From Rhodococcus sp. PAMC28707 (GTDB lineage Bacteria; Actinomycetota; Actinomycetes; Mycobacteriales; Mycobacteriaceae): a stretch of DNA of 64,000 bases. Below are positions 1 through 8,960 of this stretch, one piece after another. A program made the translations under genes and the position numbers. The stretch is taken from positions 1,984,001 to 2,048,000 of the forward strand of contig NZ_CP039253.1 of NCBI RefSeq assembly GCF_004795915.1, written 5' to 3'. Under the pieces are notes generated by a model, which did not search any database, was not told the DNA's origin, and worked only from the letters and a program-made list of their open reading frames with translations. Within the stretch, counting starts at the first letter, position 1. Every line of letters starts with the position of its first letter.

Positions 1-1609
1 GGACCTGAGCCCCGGACAACCGCTCCACCTGGTCAAGTTCGTCGGCTACGGCTGGTCGAGTACGCGTTCGTTGCCGGGGGTACGCGCTCAGGTCGCTGGG
101 GCGCTCACCGCCGCCACCGCCACCGGGTGGGACGGCTTACTCGCCGAGCAACGCGACTACCTCGACGACTTCTGGGACCACGCCGATGTCGAGGTCGAGG
201 GAGACGCCGAGATCCAACAGGCCGTGCGGTTCGCGATGTTTCATGTATTGCAAGCAGGCGCCCGCGCCGAGGGCAAAGCAATCCCGGCGAAAGGCCTCAC
301 CGGTCCCGGGTACAACGGCCACACCTTCTGGGACACCGAAACATTCGTGCTTCCTATGCTCACCTACACTTCACCGGACGCCGCCGCACACGCGTTGCGT
401 TGGCGCCACGCCACCTTGCCTGCCGCGCTGGATCGAGCTGCTCATCTGGGTCTGCGGGGCGCAGCGTTTCCGTGGCGCACCATCGCAGGTGAGGAATGCT
501 CGAGCTATTGGCCGGCCGGCACGGCTGCGTTTCATATCGCTGCCGATATCGCCGACGCGGTCGTCCGTTATGTACGCGTCACCGGGGACACAGAATTCGA
601 ACGGACCGTCGGCGTGGAATTGCTGGTGCAGACCGCCCGGCTGTGGCACAGCCTCGGTCATCACGACGACACGGGCAGGTTCCGCATCGACGGGGTCACC
701 GGACCGGATGAATACAGTGCAATCGCCGACAACAACGTCTACACCAACCTGATGGCACAACAGAACCTGCAGGCCGCTGCCGACACCACCCACCGCTACC
801 CCGAACGGGCCCGTGACCTCGACGTCGACGACGAGGAGACCGCGGCTTGGCGCGACGCCGCGCATGGCATGTACGTGCCCTACGACGACGAGCAGGGTGT
901 GCACCCGCAAGCCGAGGGCTTCCTGGAACATCAGAGTTGGGACTTTGCTGCCACCGATGCCGGGAACTATCCACTGCTGCTTCACTTTCCATACTTCGAT
1001 CTCTACCGTCGCAAGGTCACGAAGCAAGCCGACCTGGTGCTTGCCATGTATCTGCGCGGTGACGCGTTCACAACCGAGCAGAAAGCACGCAACTTCGACT
1101 ACTACGAGGCAATCACTGTCCGGGACTCCTCGCTGTCGGCATGCATTCAGTCGGTCATCGCCGCCGAGGTCGGCCATCTCGGTCTCGCCCATGACTACCT
1201 CGGCGAGGCCGCGTTGATGGACCTGGACAACCTCGAACACAACACCCGTGACGGCCTCCACATTGCATCGTTGGCGGGGACCTGGATTGCGCTGGTCGGC
1301 GGGCTCGGCGGGATGCGCCACCACGACGACGGCGCCCTCGTATTCGGGCCTCGCCTGCCGGAGGGCATAACCCGGCTCGCATTCACCTTGTTTCTGCGCG
1401 GTCAACGACTGTATGTCGAAGTCACCCAGGGATCTGCTCGCTACTCCCTCACCGACGGGGCTCCGATGGACGTCGTCCACCACGGACACCCCGCCCAGGT
1501 CATCGCCGGACAACCTTTGCAGCTACCGATCCCTCATCCGACGCCGCGGCCGACGCCCACTCAACCGGCGGGGCGCGCGCCGGTGCACAGGCGACTCCGT
1601 CGTAGGTAA
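1..1609 (+). CDS. Glycoside hydrolase family 65 protein (disaccharide phosphorylase type), 5' end missing
   Basis: C-terminal 535 residues of a GH65 enzyme; the reading frame is open from base 2, so the start lies outside the window. GH65 members phosphorolyse or hydrolyse alpha-glucobioses (trehalose, maltose, kojibiose). Visible family signatures are HTFWDTE (about visible residue 107) and GVTGPDEY (about 232-239), whose Glu is the general acid of the family, followed by DNNVYTNLM. The C-terminal jelly-roll domain is intact, ending in a Pro/Arg-rich tail. Substrate cannot be read from sequence; a phosphorylase role would feed glucose phosphate into the adjacent phosphoketolase/aldolase genes, which are convergent on the other strand. 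Confidence 0.9.
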   Translation, partial: DLSPGQPLHLVKFVGYGWSSTRSLPGVRAQVAGALTAATATGWDGLLAEQRDYLDDFWDHADVEVEGDAEIQQAVRFAMFHVLQAGARAEGKAIPAKGLTGPGYNGHTFWDTETFVLPMLTYTSPDAAAHALRWRHATLPAALDRAAHLGLRGAAFPWRTIAGEECSSYWPAGTAAFHIAADIADAVVRYVRVTGDTEFERTVGVELLVQTARLWHSLGHHDDTGRFRIDGVTGPDEYSAIADNNVYTNLMAQQNLQAAADTTHRYPERARDLDVDDEETAAWRDAAHGMYVPYDDEQGVHPQAEGFLEHQSWDFAATDAGNYPLLLHFPYFDLYRRKVTKQADLVLAMYLRGDAFTTEQKARNFDYYEAITVRDSSLSACIQSVIAAEVGHLGLAHDYLGEAALMDLDNLEHNTRDGLHIASLAGTWIALVGGLGGMRHHDDGALVFGPRLPEGITRLAFTLFLRGQRLYVEVTQGSARYSLTDGAPMDVVHHGHPAQVIAGQPLQLPIPHPTPRPTPTQPAGRAPVHRRLRRR

Positions 1610-1641
1610 ATGGAAGTACTTTCCCCAGCGCATACTTCCGG

Positions 1642-1851
1642 TCACTTGCTGAGCTGACTACGAAAAGACTCGAGCTCGCGGTGACGCTCCGGTGTGCCGT
1701 GCCCTTGCAGGATCTCGGGATGGACACGAGCGATGAGGACGTCCTCGTAGTACGAGCGGTTGAAGATCCCGATCCTGCCGCGTTCAGGTAAACGACAGGT
1801 GGTCCGCCAGAGAAAGTCGTGTTGTCCTGCTTCTACCCGGAACCTATCCAT
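1642..1851 (-). pseudogene. Remnant of a polyphosphate kinase 2 (PPK2) gene
   Basis: A 69-codon frame whose centre is a clear piece of PPK2: HDFLWRTT, then [19 protein letters not shown] and RVHPEIL, the stretch just after the Walker B region in PPK2 nucleotide kinases. Intact PPK2 proteins are about 270-300 residues. Here the Walker A/B part upstream and the C-terminal third are absent, and the frame ends shortly after the match in unrelated codons. PPK2 enzymes move phosphate between polyphosphate and nucleotides. The fragment lies directly downstream of the phosphoketolase operon on the same strand, so it may once have been its last gene. A functional small protein is unlikely. Confidence 0.75.
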
Positions 1852-1904
1852 GAGCAACGTCGTCGCACATGACCCAAAAGACGTCTCCTGGGTAGTATTT
1901 CCGT

Positions 1905-2495
1905 TCATCTGGGGAGCAGCGCCGCATCCACATTCCACCGCCCGACGCAGCGCTCGCCGTGGTAGTCCTCGATCACTGAAATGGACGCGGTGATGCTGGC
2001 GAACAGCCGCCCACTCTCGGGGGTCAGGCCTAACGCCCGCGCAGCCAAAATTCGAGAAAAGTGCCCGTGGGTGACAACTACTACCGCCTCGTCGCCCGTC
2101 CCTGGTTGCGCATCGAGAAAGGAATCGGCCCGCTTCCCGACAGCCTCGGTGGATTCGCCGTGGGCACAACCGTCTCTCCAGATGTCCCAACTGGGTGCCA
2201 GAGAGTCGATCTGGGTTTTCGTCAGACCCTCGTAGTCGCCGTAATCGTATTCCGAGACGAGTGGATCCACTGTGACCGGCCAACCGGGGAGGGCGAGGGC
2301 AGCGGTCTCAGTTGCACGTCCGAGGGGACTGGAAATCGCTCGCGCACTGTGGCCGGACAACATGCGATCTATTAAAGGCGCCAGTGCGGAAGCTTGTCCA
2401 CGACCGTGCGGTGTCAAGTCCAGATCGGTACTGCCGGTGTATCTTCGGTGTACTGTCCACTCGGTTTCACCATGACGAATGATGATTAGTTTCAT
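1905..2495 (-). CDS. Histidine phosphatase family protein (phosphoglycerate-mutase-like acid phosphatase)
   Basis: A 196-residue protein of the histidine phosphatase superfamily. The catalytic RHGE motif ([10 protein letters not shown], residues 4-13) carries the phosphohistidine, and THGHFSR near residue 145 supplies the second His. The [10 protein letters not shown] segment resembles mycobacterial Rv3214-type proteins, which are acid phosphatases rather than true mutases. I chose the ATG at 2495, just before IIIRHG, because the longer frame adds 40 residues read from the end of the aldolase gene. The start is 13 bases past the aldolase stop, so it is probably the third gene of the phosphoketolase-aldolase operon. 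It could dephosphorylate a sugar phosphate in that pathway. Confidence 0.85.
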   Translation of the reverse strand: MKLIIIRHGETEWTVHRRYTGSTDLDLTPHGRGQASALAPLIDRMLSGHSARAISSPLGRATETAALALPGWPVTVDPLVSEYDYGDYEGLTKTQIDSLAPSWDIWRDGCAHGESTEAVGKRADSFLDAQPGTGDEAVVVVTHGHFSRILAARALGLTPESGRLFASITASISVIEDYHGERCVGRWNVDAALLPR

Positions 2496-2508
2496 CGTGT
2501 CGGGTCGC

Positions 2509-3582
2509 TCACGTCGGGGTGAGGACGGTTGAGGACGTGTACTTGCCACGTCGTGCGTCCTGATTATTTTCAGCGCGTTGACGTAGGGCGCGTTGTGCGG
2601 CGGCAGCATTCGCATCCTGTCCGTCCCAGATGGATAGGGCAGGTTGTTGAATTGCTCTGCCGTAGGAAAACCCGACGGGCCACGGCAATATCGGAAGTTC
2701 TGCGGAGTTGATGGCGTCGAGTCGTGCCGTCGCTAGATCACCGGATTGGCCACCGGAGAGAAAAACGATTCCAGCGGTCGCCGCGGGCACGGTCCGGCGC
2801 AGGCAAGAGATAGTAGCCTCGGCGACGTCTTCGACGCTCTCCTGAATTGGGCAGTCGAGCCCGGGAAGGACCATGTTGATCTTGAGCAGCATGGCCTCGA
2901 CCACGACACCGTTCATGTGTAGCTGAGAAAAAACCTCTCGCAGAACAGTTTCGGTTACCTCGCCGCATCGGGCCGCGGTGTGGTCGCCGGTCATGAGCAC
3001 TTCGGGTTCCACGACGGGAACGAGACCGGTTTCCTGACACAGAGCTGCGTAACGGGCCAGTGCGTGGGCATTGGCCTCTATGCATGCGCGGCTCGGCGTG
3101 GCCGGGCCGATGGTGAACACAGCCCGCCACTTGGCGAACCGGGCCCCCGACTCGGCGTACCGAACCAGACGTTCGCGCAGCCCGTCGAGACCTTCGGTCA
3201 CTTTCTCGCCAGGATGGCCTGCCAGCGGGTGGGTACCGCGGTCCACCTTGATACCGGGGACGATGTCCCGATTCGCCAGGACGGTAGCGAACGCATGACC
3301 GCCAGAGGTGTTCTCGCGAATCGTTTCGTCACACAGGATGACTCCGCTGATGCTGTCGGCGAGGCCGGGCGTAGTGACAATCAGTTCTCGATAGCTTCGT
3401 CGGTTGTCCTCGGTCTCGGCAATCCCGAGTGCAGCGAATCTTTTGTTGCAGGTGGGGATGGACTCGTCGATTGCCAGCAGGCCCTTGTCGGCGGCGACCA
3501 AAGCATTCGCCGCAGCCACCAGGTACGCAATGCCCGGTAGATCGATCTCAGTCGCCGGCTCCCGGGCCACTGTGCTCGTCAC
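2509..3582 (-). CDS. Class I fructose-bisphosphate aldolase
   Basis: A 357-residue class I (Schiff-base, metal-independent) fructose-1,6-bisphosphate aldolase, making or cleaving fructose 1,6-bisphosphate from dihydroxyacetone phosphate and glyceraldehyde 3-phosphate. Family landmarks are LAIDES near residue 36, [23 protein letters not shown], and [10 protein letters not shown], whose Lys matches the Schiff-base lysine of LLKPNMV in other members. SGGQSGD near the C-terminus is the phosphate-binding loop. The start is GTG at 3582, overlapping the phosphoketolase stop by four bases (GTGA), which implies translational coupling. Actinomycetes usually have a class II enzyme for glycolysis, so this copy is probably accessory. 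Confidence 0.93.
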   Translation of the reverse strand: MTSTVAREPATEIDLPGIAYLVAAANALVAADKGLLAIDESIPTCNKRFAALGIAETEDNRRSYRELIVTTPGLADSISGVILCDETIRENTSGGHAFATVLANRDIVPGIKVDRGTHPLAGHPGEKVTEGLDGLRERLVRYAESGARFAKWRAVFTIGPATPSRACIEANAHALARYAALCQETGLVPVVEPEVLMTGDHTAARCGEVTETVLREVFSQLHMNGVVVEAMLLKINMVLPGLDCPIQESVEDVAEATISCLRRTVPAATAGIVFLSGGQSGDLATARLDAINSAELPILPWPVGFSYGRAIQQPALSIWDGQDANAAAAQRALRQRAENNQDARRGKYTSSTVLTPT

Positions 3583-5966
3583 GACGCGGGGTTCCAGATC
3601 CAGTTGCGAATCTCGGGAAGGTCCTGGCCATGAATATCGATGTAGCGGTTGTGCTCGACGAGCTTGTCGGCCATCGTCTGCTTGAGGTAGTCGGCAGTGC
3701 CACCAAGTTCCGGGAGCCGGTCGATGACGTCCATGACGAGGTGGAATCGGTCGAGCCTGTTCTGCACCCTCATATCGAATTCGGTTGTGATACTGCCTTC
3801 TTCGTTGTATCCACGGACATGAAGATTTCGATTTGTACGACGATAGGTGAGTCGGTGGATCAGAGACGGGTACCCGTGGAAAGCGAAGATGATGTGCTTG
3901 CCGACGGTGAACATCGAGTCGTAATCGCCGTCGGACAATCCATGCGGGTGCTCGCTCGGGGATTGCAGCTTCATCAGGTCCACGACGTTGACGACCCGAA
4001 CCTTCAGCTCAGGCAGGTGTTCCCGCAGGATCGACACCGCTCCCAACACTTCGAGGGTCGGGGTGTCGCCGCAGCACGCCAATACGATGTCAGGTTCGTC
4101 ACCGGCGTCGTTGCCGGCCCATTCCCAGATGCCGATTCCTTCGGTGCAGTGCACTTCGGCCTGCTCGATGGTGAGCCATTGCGGCATCGGGTGTTTGCCC
4201 GCGACGATCACGTTGACGTAATGGCGGCTGCGGAGGCAGTGGTCCGCCACCGACAGTAGACAGTTGGCGTCCGGCGGCAGATAGATCCGGACGATGTCGG
4301 CTTTCTTGTTGACGACGTGGTCGAGGAAGCCGGGGTCTTGATGGGTGAATCCGTTGTGGTCCTGCTGCCAGACGTGGGAAGCGAGTAGATAGTTCAGGGA
4401 GGCGATGTTTCGCCGCCACGGTAGTTCCGAAGTTATTTTGAGCCATTTGGCGTGCTGGTTGAACATCGAGTCGACGATGTGGATGAATGCTTCGTAGCAG
4501 TTGAACAGCCCGTGCCGTCCAGTGAGCAGGTAGCCCTCGAGCCAACCCTCGCTCTGATGCTCGCTGAGCATCGAATCCAGGACCCTCCCCTGGGTCGCAA
4601 GATCTTCGTCGTTGTCTACGGTGCGAGCTTCCCACTGCCGGTCGGTGACTTCGAAGACAGCGCCGAGATTGTTGGACAGCGTTTCGTCGGGCCCGAAGAT
4701 GCGGAAATTGCGTGCCTCGTCGTTCGCGGTGATCACGTCGCGCAGGAAGGTCCCGAGCACTCGGGTGTCTTCGGCGCTCACTGCACCGTGCGCGGTCACG
4801 GCCACGGCGTAGGTGCGGTAGTCGGGCATCACGAGGTCACGGCGCACGCCCGGGTTGGTGTGTGGGTTGACTCCCATCCGCCTCGGTCCATAGGGAGCAA
4901 GTTCGGCTAGTTCGGGAAGAAGGCGACCGGACGGATCGAAGAGCTCATCAGGTTCGTAACTGCGCATCCACGCGTCGAGTTGCTCGACGTGCTGCGGATG
5001 CGCCTCGTCGACCAGCAGTGGTACCTGGTGTGCCCGAAACGTCCCTTCGATCTTCACGCCGTCCACGAACTTCGGACCGGTCCACCCCTTCGGCGACCGC
5101 AGCACGATCATCGGCCATCTCGGTCTTGCGCTGTTACCCGTCGTTCGGGCGTGGTGTTGGATGGCGTGAATGGTCTCGATCGTTTCGTCCAGCACAGTAG
5201 CCATGAGCTCGTGCATCACCTCCGGATCGTCACCTTCGACGTAGCGTGGATCCCACCCGCAGCCACGAAGGAATTGATCGAGTTCCTCGGGTTCTATCCG
5301 CGAGAGCAGGGTGGGATTGCTGATCTTGAATCCGTTGAGATGCAGGATCGGCAGGACCGCTCCATCGCTGATGGAGTTGAGAAATTTGGTCGAATGCCAC
5401 GCTGTGGCCAGCGGACCGGTTTCGGCCTCACCATCGCCGATGATGCACGCCACGATCAGATCCGGATTGTCGAATGCGGCGCCGAAAGCGTGGCTCAGCG
5501 AATAGCCGAGTTCTCCACCTTCGTGAATCGATCCCGGAGTCGTCGGCGCCACGTGACTGGAAATGCCTCCAGGAAAGGAGAATTGGGTAAACAGCTTCTT
5601 CATCCCCGCCTCATCCTGGCTCACGTCGGGATAGATCTCTGAGTAAGAACCTTCCAGATAGGTGTTCGCGACGAGAGCAGGACCACCATGACCGGGCCCC
5701 GCAACGTAGAACATGTCCAGGCCGTACTTGTTGATTGCACGATTCAGATGCAGATAGATGAAGTTCTGCCCCGGCGTCGTTCCCCAGTGACCGACAACGA
5801 GCGGTTTGACATCCGAGAGCACCAGCGGCCTGGTCAACAGCGGATTGTCATAGAGGTAGATCTGACCGACCGAGAGGTAATTCGCCGCGCGCCAGTAAGC
5901 GTGCATCCTCCGCAGTAGTTCAGGTTCCAGTGTGTTGGCGTGTGGCATCACTACGGTGTCGGTCAT
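3579..5966 (-). CDS. xfp: Xylulose-5-phosphate/fructose-6-phosphate phosphoketolase
   Basis: A 795-residue thiamine-diphosphate enzyme splitting xylulose 5-phosphate or fructose 6-phosphate with phosphate into acetyl phosphate plus glyceraldehyde 3-phosphate or erythrose 4-phosphate. It has the family N-terminus ([15 protein letters not shown]), [31 protein letters not shown], and the ThDP motif GDGEAETGP. The length matches the family. Of several in-frame starts I chose the ATG at 5966, which has AAGGA five bases upstream; a GTG at 5999 would add 11 residues with no better ribosome site. It heads an operon with the overlapping aldolase gene. No acetate kinase or phosphotransacetylase is seen nearby to use the acetyl phosphate. 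Confidence 0.95.
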   Translation of the reverse strand: MTDTVVMPHANTLEPELLRRMHAYWRAANYLSVGQIYLYDNPLLTRPLVLSDVKPLVVGHWGTTPGQNFIYLHLNRAINKYGLDMFYVAGPGHGGPALVANTYLEGSYSEIYPDVSQDEAGMKKLFTQFSFPGGISSHVAPTTPGSIHEGGELGYSLSHAFGAAFDNPDLIVACIIGDGEAETGPLATAWHSTKFLNSISDGAVLPILHLNGFKISNPTLLSRIEPEELDQFLRGCGWDPRYVEGDDPEVMHELMATVLDETIETIHAIQHHARTTGNSARPRWPMIVLRSPKGWTGPKFVDGVKIEGTFRAHQVPLLVDEAHPQHVEQLDAWMRSYEPDELFDPSGRLLPELAELAPYGPRRMGVNPHTNPGVRRDLVMPDYRTYAVAVTAHGAVSAEDTRVLGTFLRDVITANDEARNFRIFGPDETLSNNLGAVFEVTDRQWEARTVDNDEDLATQGRVLDSMLSEHQSEGWLEGYLLTGRHGLFNCYEAFIHIVDSMFNQHAKWLKITSELPWRRNIASLNYLLASHVWQQDHNGFTHQDPGFLDHVVNKKADIVRIYLPPDANCLLSVADHCLRSRHYVNVIVAGKHPMPQWLTIEQAEVHCTEGIGIWEWAGNDAGDEPDIVLACCGDTPTLEVLGAVSILREHLPELKVRVVNVVDLMKLQSPSEHPHGLSDGDYDSMFTVGKHIIFAFHGYPSLIHRLTYRRTNRNLHVRGYNEEGSITTEFDMRVQNRLDRFHLVMDVIDRLPELGGTADYLKQTMADKLVEHNRYIDIHGQDLPEIRNWIWNPAS

Positions 5967-6057
5967 GGGTGTCCTTGTTCTCGTCATGGGGAACTTCACT
6001 GTCGGTCGACTTCGGCACCGGTGGGTGCGGCGGCACTGAATTTGTGGGCCGTGGCGA

Positions 6058-6915
6058 TCACCGCAAACCCTCGTCCGCGGCTTTGCGGTTCGGCACCATT
6101 GCGGTCGGCGCAGAAGAGGGAACCTGCGTCGCGGGCTCGACCGCTGCCGATCCCTCCCGTGCCAGGAAACTCCCGAGCTCGGCGATCGTCGACATCAGCG
6201 GTGCTGGGAAAACGACGGTGGTGTTCTTGTCGACGCCGAGCTCGACCAATGTCTGCAAGTTGCGTAGCTGCAACGCCAATGGATGCGCCATCATGGTGTC
6301 GGACGCGTCACCCAACGCTGCCGCAGCCAACGATTCGCCCTCGGCGGCAATGATCTTCGCGCGCTTCTCTCGCTCGGCTTCCGCTTGTCGGGCCATCGCT
6401 CGCTTCATCGTGTCGGGCAATTGGATGTCTTTGAGTTCGACCAGGGTGACCTGCACGCCCCATTCGATAGTGGTGACGTCCAGGATGGCCCGGATGTCGA
6501 GGTTGATCTTGTCGGTCTCCGACAAGGTCTCGTCCAAGGTGTGTTGGCCGACGACCTTGCGCAGCGTGGTTTGTGCGATCTGGTCGATCGCCGAGTAGAC
6601 GTTCTCGATCGCGACGACCGACTTCACCGCGTCGACCACCTTGAAGTACGCCACCGCCGAGACGTCGACGCTTACGTTGTCGCGGGTGATGATGCCTTGT
6701 GACTGGATCGGCATCGTCACGATTCGCAACGAAATTCTATGCAGCACATCTACGAACGGAATGATGAATCTCAGGCCCGGTGCACGTTCTCCGATTACCC
6801 GACCCAGCCGGAAGAGCACACCGTCCTCGTACTGCTTGACGACCCGCACCGACAACGCCAGCAGCAGCAGGATCAGCGCGATGAAAATGACAACCACCAC
6901 GACCAGCGCATTCAT
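6058..6915 (-). CDS. SPFH/Band 7 domain membrane protein (stomatin/slipin type)
   Basis: A 285-residue stomatin-like protein. Residues 3-25 form one hydrophobic membrane anchor, followed by the Band 7 domain ([42 protein letters not shown]) and a helical stretch rich in Ala, Glu and Arg ([20 protein letters not shown]) typical of SPFH oligomers. Members form large membrane assemblies linked to membrane domains and protein quality control. No NfeD partner is adjacent. The ATG at 6915 is preceded by an in-frame GTG; both have only a weak ribosome site. The last 40 residues are low complexity and probably disordered. Confidence 0.88.
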   Translation of the reverse strand: MNALVVVVVIFIALILLLLALSVRVVKQYEDGVLFRLGRVIGERAPGLRFIIPFVDVLHRISLRIVTMPIQSQGIITRDNVSVDVSAVAYFKVVDAVKSVVAIENVYSAIDQIAQTTLRKVVGQHTLDETLSETDKINLDIRAILDVTTIEWGVQVTLVELKDIQLPDTMKRAMARQAEAEREKRAKIIAAEGESLAAAALGDASDTMMAHPLALQLRNLQTLVELGVDKNTTVVFPAPLMSTIAELGSFLAREGSAAVEPATQVPSSAPTAMVPNRKAADEGLR

Positions 6916-7161
6916 CACTGGAAACCTGAGACATGAACGAGCGCGGCATATTTACCGCAGAGCACGGGTGACCGCTCGACAGAAGAGCTGTGTGAAACCG
7001 TCATGGCGATCCAGACTTACAGACAATCAGCGACTCGTACGGGCCGCGGAGCCGAATACCCCAGCAATTCCGCGGCGGACGGCGAAATTCTTCCCGAACC
7101 AGCTGAAGTTCTCAGCACCGTCGACGCTACCCCTTTTCGGGTCCCACGTGGTCCCTGACAT

Positions 7162-7181
7162 ATCGGGACAAAAGACTCTGA
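7162..7181 (+). promoter_or_regulatory. Possible DosR/DevR-like response box upstream of the universal stress gene
   Basis: The segment contains GGGACAAAAGACTCT, which by hand alignment agrees with 10 of the 13 fixed positions of the mycobacterial DosR core GGGACTTNNGNCCCT. It lies about 33 bases before the universal stress protein start. A second near-palindrome with GGGTCC and GGTCCC halves lies just upstream (about 7138-7155). This is suggestive only; a match of this quality is not rare in GC-rich DNA. Confidence 0.3.
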
Positions 7182-7213
7182 CGAGACGCGCAACCAACGC
7201 GCAGTATCAAAAG

Positions 7214-7684
7214 ATGAGTACAACACCGACCAGCGGGCCCCAGACGGATCCTTCTGAATCCACAGGCCGCATCGTGGTGGGCGTCGACGGTTCACCCTCC
7301 TCGATCCTGGCACTGCAGCAAGCGCGACGGATATCGGAGGCATTGGGAATCGGCATAGATGTCATGGCTGCATGGCAGTATCCGACATACATGGGTGAGG
7401 GCTTCGCCAACGACATTCACCCCGATGAGGACGCCAAGCAAATTGTGGCCGAATCGATCGTTGCCGCATTCGGTGACGATGCACCGACTGACATCGGACA
7501 GAGTGCGGTACAAGGTGTTCCAGCCCAGGTACTGCTCGACGCCAGTCGAGTGGCAGACATGCTCGTCGTAGGAAGCCGCGGCCGTGGTGGGTTCGTCGGT
7601 CTACTGTTGGGATCGGTCAGTGCACAGTGCGCCGAGCATGCTCGATGCCCCGTGCTCGTCGTTCATTCGAGGGATCATCACTAG
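7214..7684 (+). CDS. Universal stress protein, UspA family
   Basis: A 156-residue single-domain Usp. It opens with IVVGVDGSPSS (about residues 18-28), the first strand and ATP-contact region, and carries the ATP-binding signature G-x2-G-x9-G-S in VGSRGRGGFVGLLLGSVS near residues 125-142, so it belongs to the ATP-binding type. In related actinomycetes such proteins accumulate under hypoxia or starvation. I chose the ATG at 7214; the open frame continues much further upstream across the SPFH promoter with no homology. The 295 bases between the SPFH and Usp starts are a divergent promoter region. The VOC gene follows 19 bases downstream. Confidence 0.9.
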   Translation: MSTTPTSGPQTDPSESTGRIVVGVDGSPSSILALQQARRISEALGIGIDVMAAWQYPTYMGEGFANDIHPDEDAKQIVAESIVAAFGDDAPTDIGQSAVQGVPAQVLLDASRVADMLVVGSRGRGGFVGLLLGSVSAQCAEHARCPVLVVHSRDHH

Positions 7685-7703
7685 CGCGGGCAACGCCGGG
7701 TCC

Positions 7704-8123
7704 GTGCCACCCAACGTTCCTTCGGTGGCCGTCTCGTCGATGTTGATGGGGGTACTCGAGCTCGAGATCTCGACCAAGTTCTACTGCGAGGTCTTCGAAT
7801 GCACCGTCGCGTTACGGGAGTCGGATGCGGCACTGTTGTTGGCACCGGATGGATTTCAGATCTACCTGTACGCGGACCGATCTCTGGTGCAACGCCCAAT
7901 CGGCGCCCTCGGAGTGAAAGAGGTCATGTGGTCCACTGCAACCGAGAAAGAGCTCGAACAGGTCGGTGAACGATTGCGACAACACTATCCGTCCACGTAC
8001 ATTCACAGCGCCGGCGGAGTGAAGTTCCTCGACGGACGGGACCCGGATGGAAACCGAATTCTCGTTGCCTATCCGAGTCCGCTCCAACTTCCGCGCCACA
8101 TCATCGCCGATCGGTTCAAATGA
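7704..8123 (+). CDS. VOC (glyoxalase/dioxygenase superfamily) domain protein
   Basis: A single VOC-fold protein, about 139 residues if it starts at the GTG at 7704; an ATG at 7734 is an alternative. It shows ELEISTKFYCEVFECTV at the front, SDAALLLAPDGFQIYLY in the middle and DGRDPDGNRILVAYPSP at the end, matching actinobacterial VOC proteins of unknown substrate. The fold can support glyoxalase, dioxygenase or antibiotic-binding roles, and nothing here decides between them. It follows the universal stress gene by 19 bases on the same strand and is probably cotranscribed with it. Confidence 0.72.
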   Translation: MPPNVPSVAVSSMLMGVLELEISTKFYCEVFECTVALRESDAALLLAPDGFQIYLYADRSLVQRPIGALGVKEVMWSTATEKELEQVGERLRQHYPSTYIHSAGGVKFLDGRDPDGNRILVAYPSPLQLPRHIIADRFK

Positions 8124-8184
8124 CAGCGGCTACCTTTTCGATCCTCCAGTGCTGCATCGATTTTCATGCATCATAGTCGATCCG

Positions 8185-8784
8185 CTAGCATCGGGGCGGA
8201 TGCCATCCGAGGGCATCACGTAGGACCCGTCGGGCAATCTCGATAGTCGGTGAGCCCGACTGCAGCGCAAGACGATGCAATTCCGCGCGTCCCTCGCAGG
8301 GTGTTCGGCCGCTCTCGATGAGCACTCCCACTGCCTGATTGATTACGCTGACCGCAGTCAGCGTCCGCTGAACATCTGTTGCAGCCGGCTCATTTTTGTC
8401 GGTGTGTCGAATACGGTCGTCTAGGACGATCGCGTCGCCGGCCAGTCCGAGTGAATAGCTCACGTCCGCAGCGAGATTGACGAAAGCACCGGCTGTCCCG
8501 GAGAGAATCACCAGTTGCGCAACGGCAGACGTCTTCGGTAAACCCGGCAGAGTGATCCGTAGAGACGAGGCAGCACCGCACGCATTGCCATCCTCCGTCG
8601 ACGCCGCAACCTCGAACTGTCCACCATCGATCGTGATGGTGAGAGAAACGGAGACGACGGACGACACGGCATCGTCGATGTCGGACACCAGCCGGAGCGC
8701 CAGATGTGCGAGATCGACTGTGTCACTGTCGAGCGCTTCGGTAAGTAGGAAAAGGTCGGCCATCAACCGACGTTGTAGTTCCAT
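8185..8784 (-). CDS. ANTAR-domain regulator with a divergent N-terminal sensor domain
   Basis: A 199-residue protein. The C-terminal 55 residues are an ANTAR RNA-binding domain (SVINQAVGVLIESGR, then ELHRLALQSG and IEIARRVL). The N-terminal 130 residues form a mixed alpha/beta, GAF-like region in which I recognise no ligand motif. ANTAR proteins bind paired hexaloop RNA hairpins to relieve transcription termination, mostly in actinobacterial lipid and redox genes. A second ANTAR gene (8961-9749) lies directly upstream on the same strand, with a 176-base gap holding a possible DosR-like site, so this gene probably has its own promoter. Confidence 0.8.
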   Translation of the reverse strand: MELQRRLMADLFLLTEALDSDTVDLAHLALRLVSDIDDAVSSVVSVSLTITIDGGQFEVAASTEDGNACGAASSLRITLPGLPKTSAVAQLVILSGTAGAFVNLAADVSYSLGLAGDAIVLDDRIRHTDKNEPAATDVQRTLTAVSVINQAVGVLIESGRTPCEGRAELHRLALQSGSPTIEIARRVLRDALGWHPPRC

Positions 8785-8866
8785 CGAAAATCCAGTGCGG
8801 CCCGATCGCCTGTTCGATACTTCCAGGACCCTGCGGAGTCAAATTTCCGTTAGGGAGATGCACGTG

Positions 8867-8881
8867 AGAGACCAAAGTCGG
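8867..8881 (-). promoter_or_regulatory. Possible DosR/DevR-like box upstream of an ANTAR gene
   Basis: On the minus strand this reads CCGACTTTGGTCTCT, agreeing with 10 of the 13 fixed positions of the DosR core GGGACTTNNGNCCCT. It lies about 83 bases before the ANTAR gene start at 8784. A related half-site pair (GAGACTT and AGTCC) sits beside it near 8880-8895. Treat as a hypothesis. Confidence 0.28.
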
Positions 8882-8960
8882 ACTCCAAGTCTCGGGTTCA
8901 CCTGCGCCGTCGACGTTACCCTCTTTCGGTGGGCGATGCTCACAGCACCATGCGACGGAC

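Noticed and set aside
371-1513. A 380-codon frame antisense to the GH65 gene
   Set aside because: A shadow of a conserved enzyme; no recognisable motifs.
1612-1639. Inverted repeat GGAAGTA/TACTTCC just after the GH65 stop
   Set aside because: Seven base pairs with a 14-base loop and no T-run; too weak to call a terminator.
6006-6020. A third DosR-like match upstream of the phosphoketolase gene
   Set aside because: Only 9 of 13 fixed positions agree, which is expected by chance in a region of this size.
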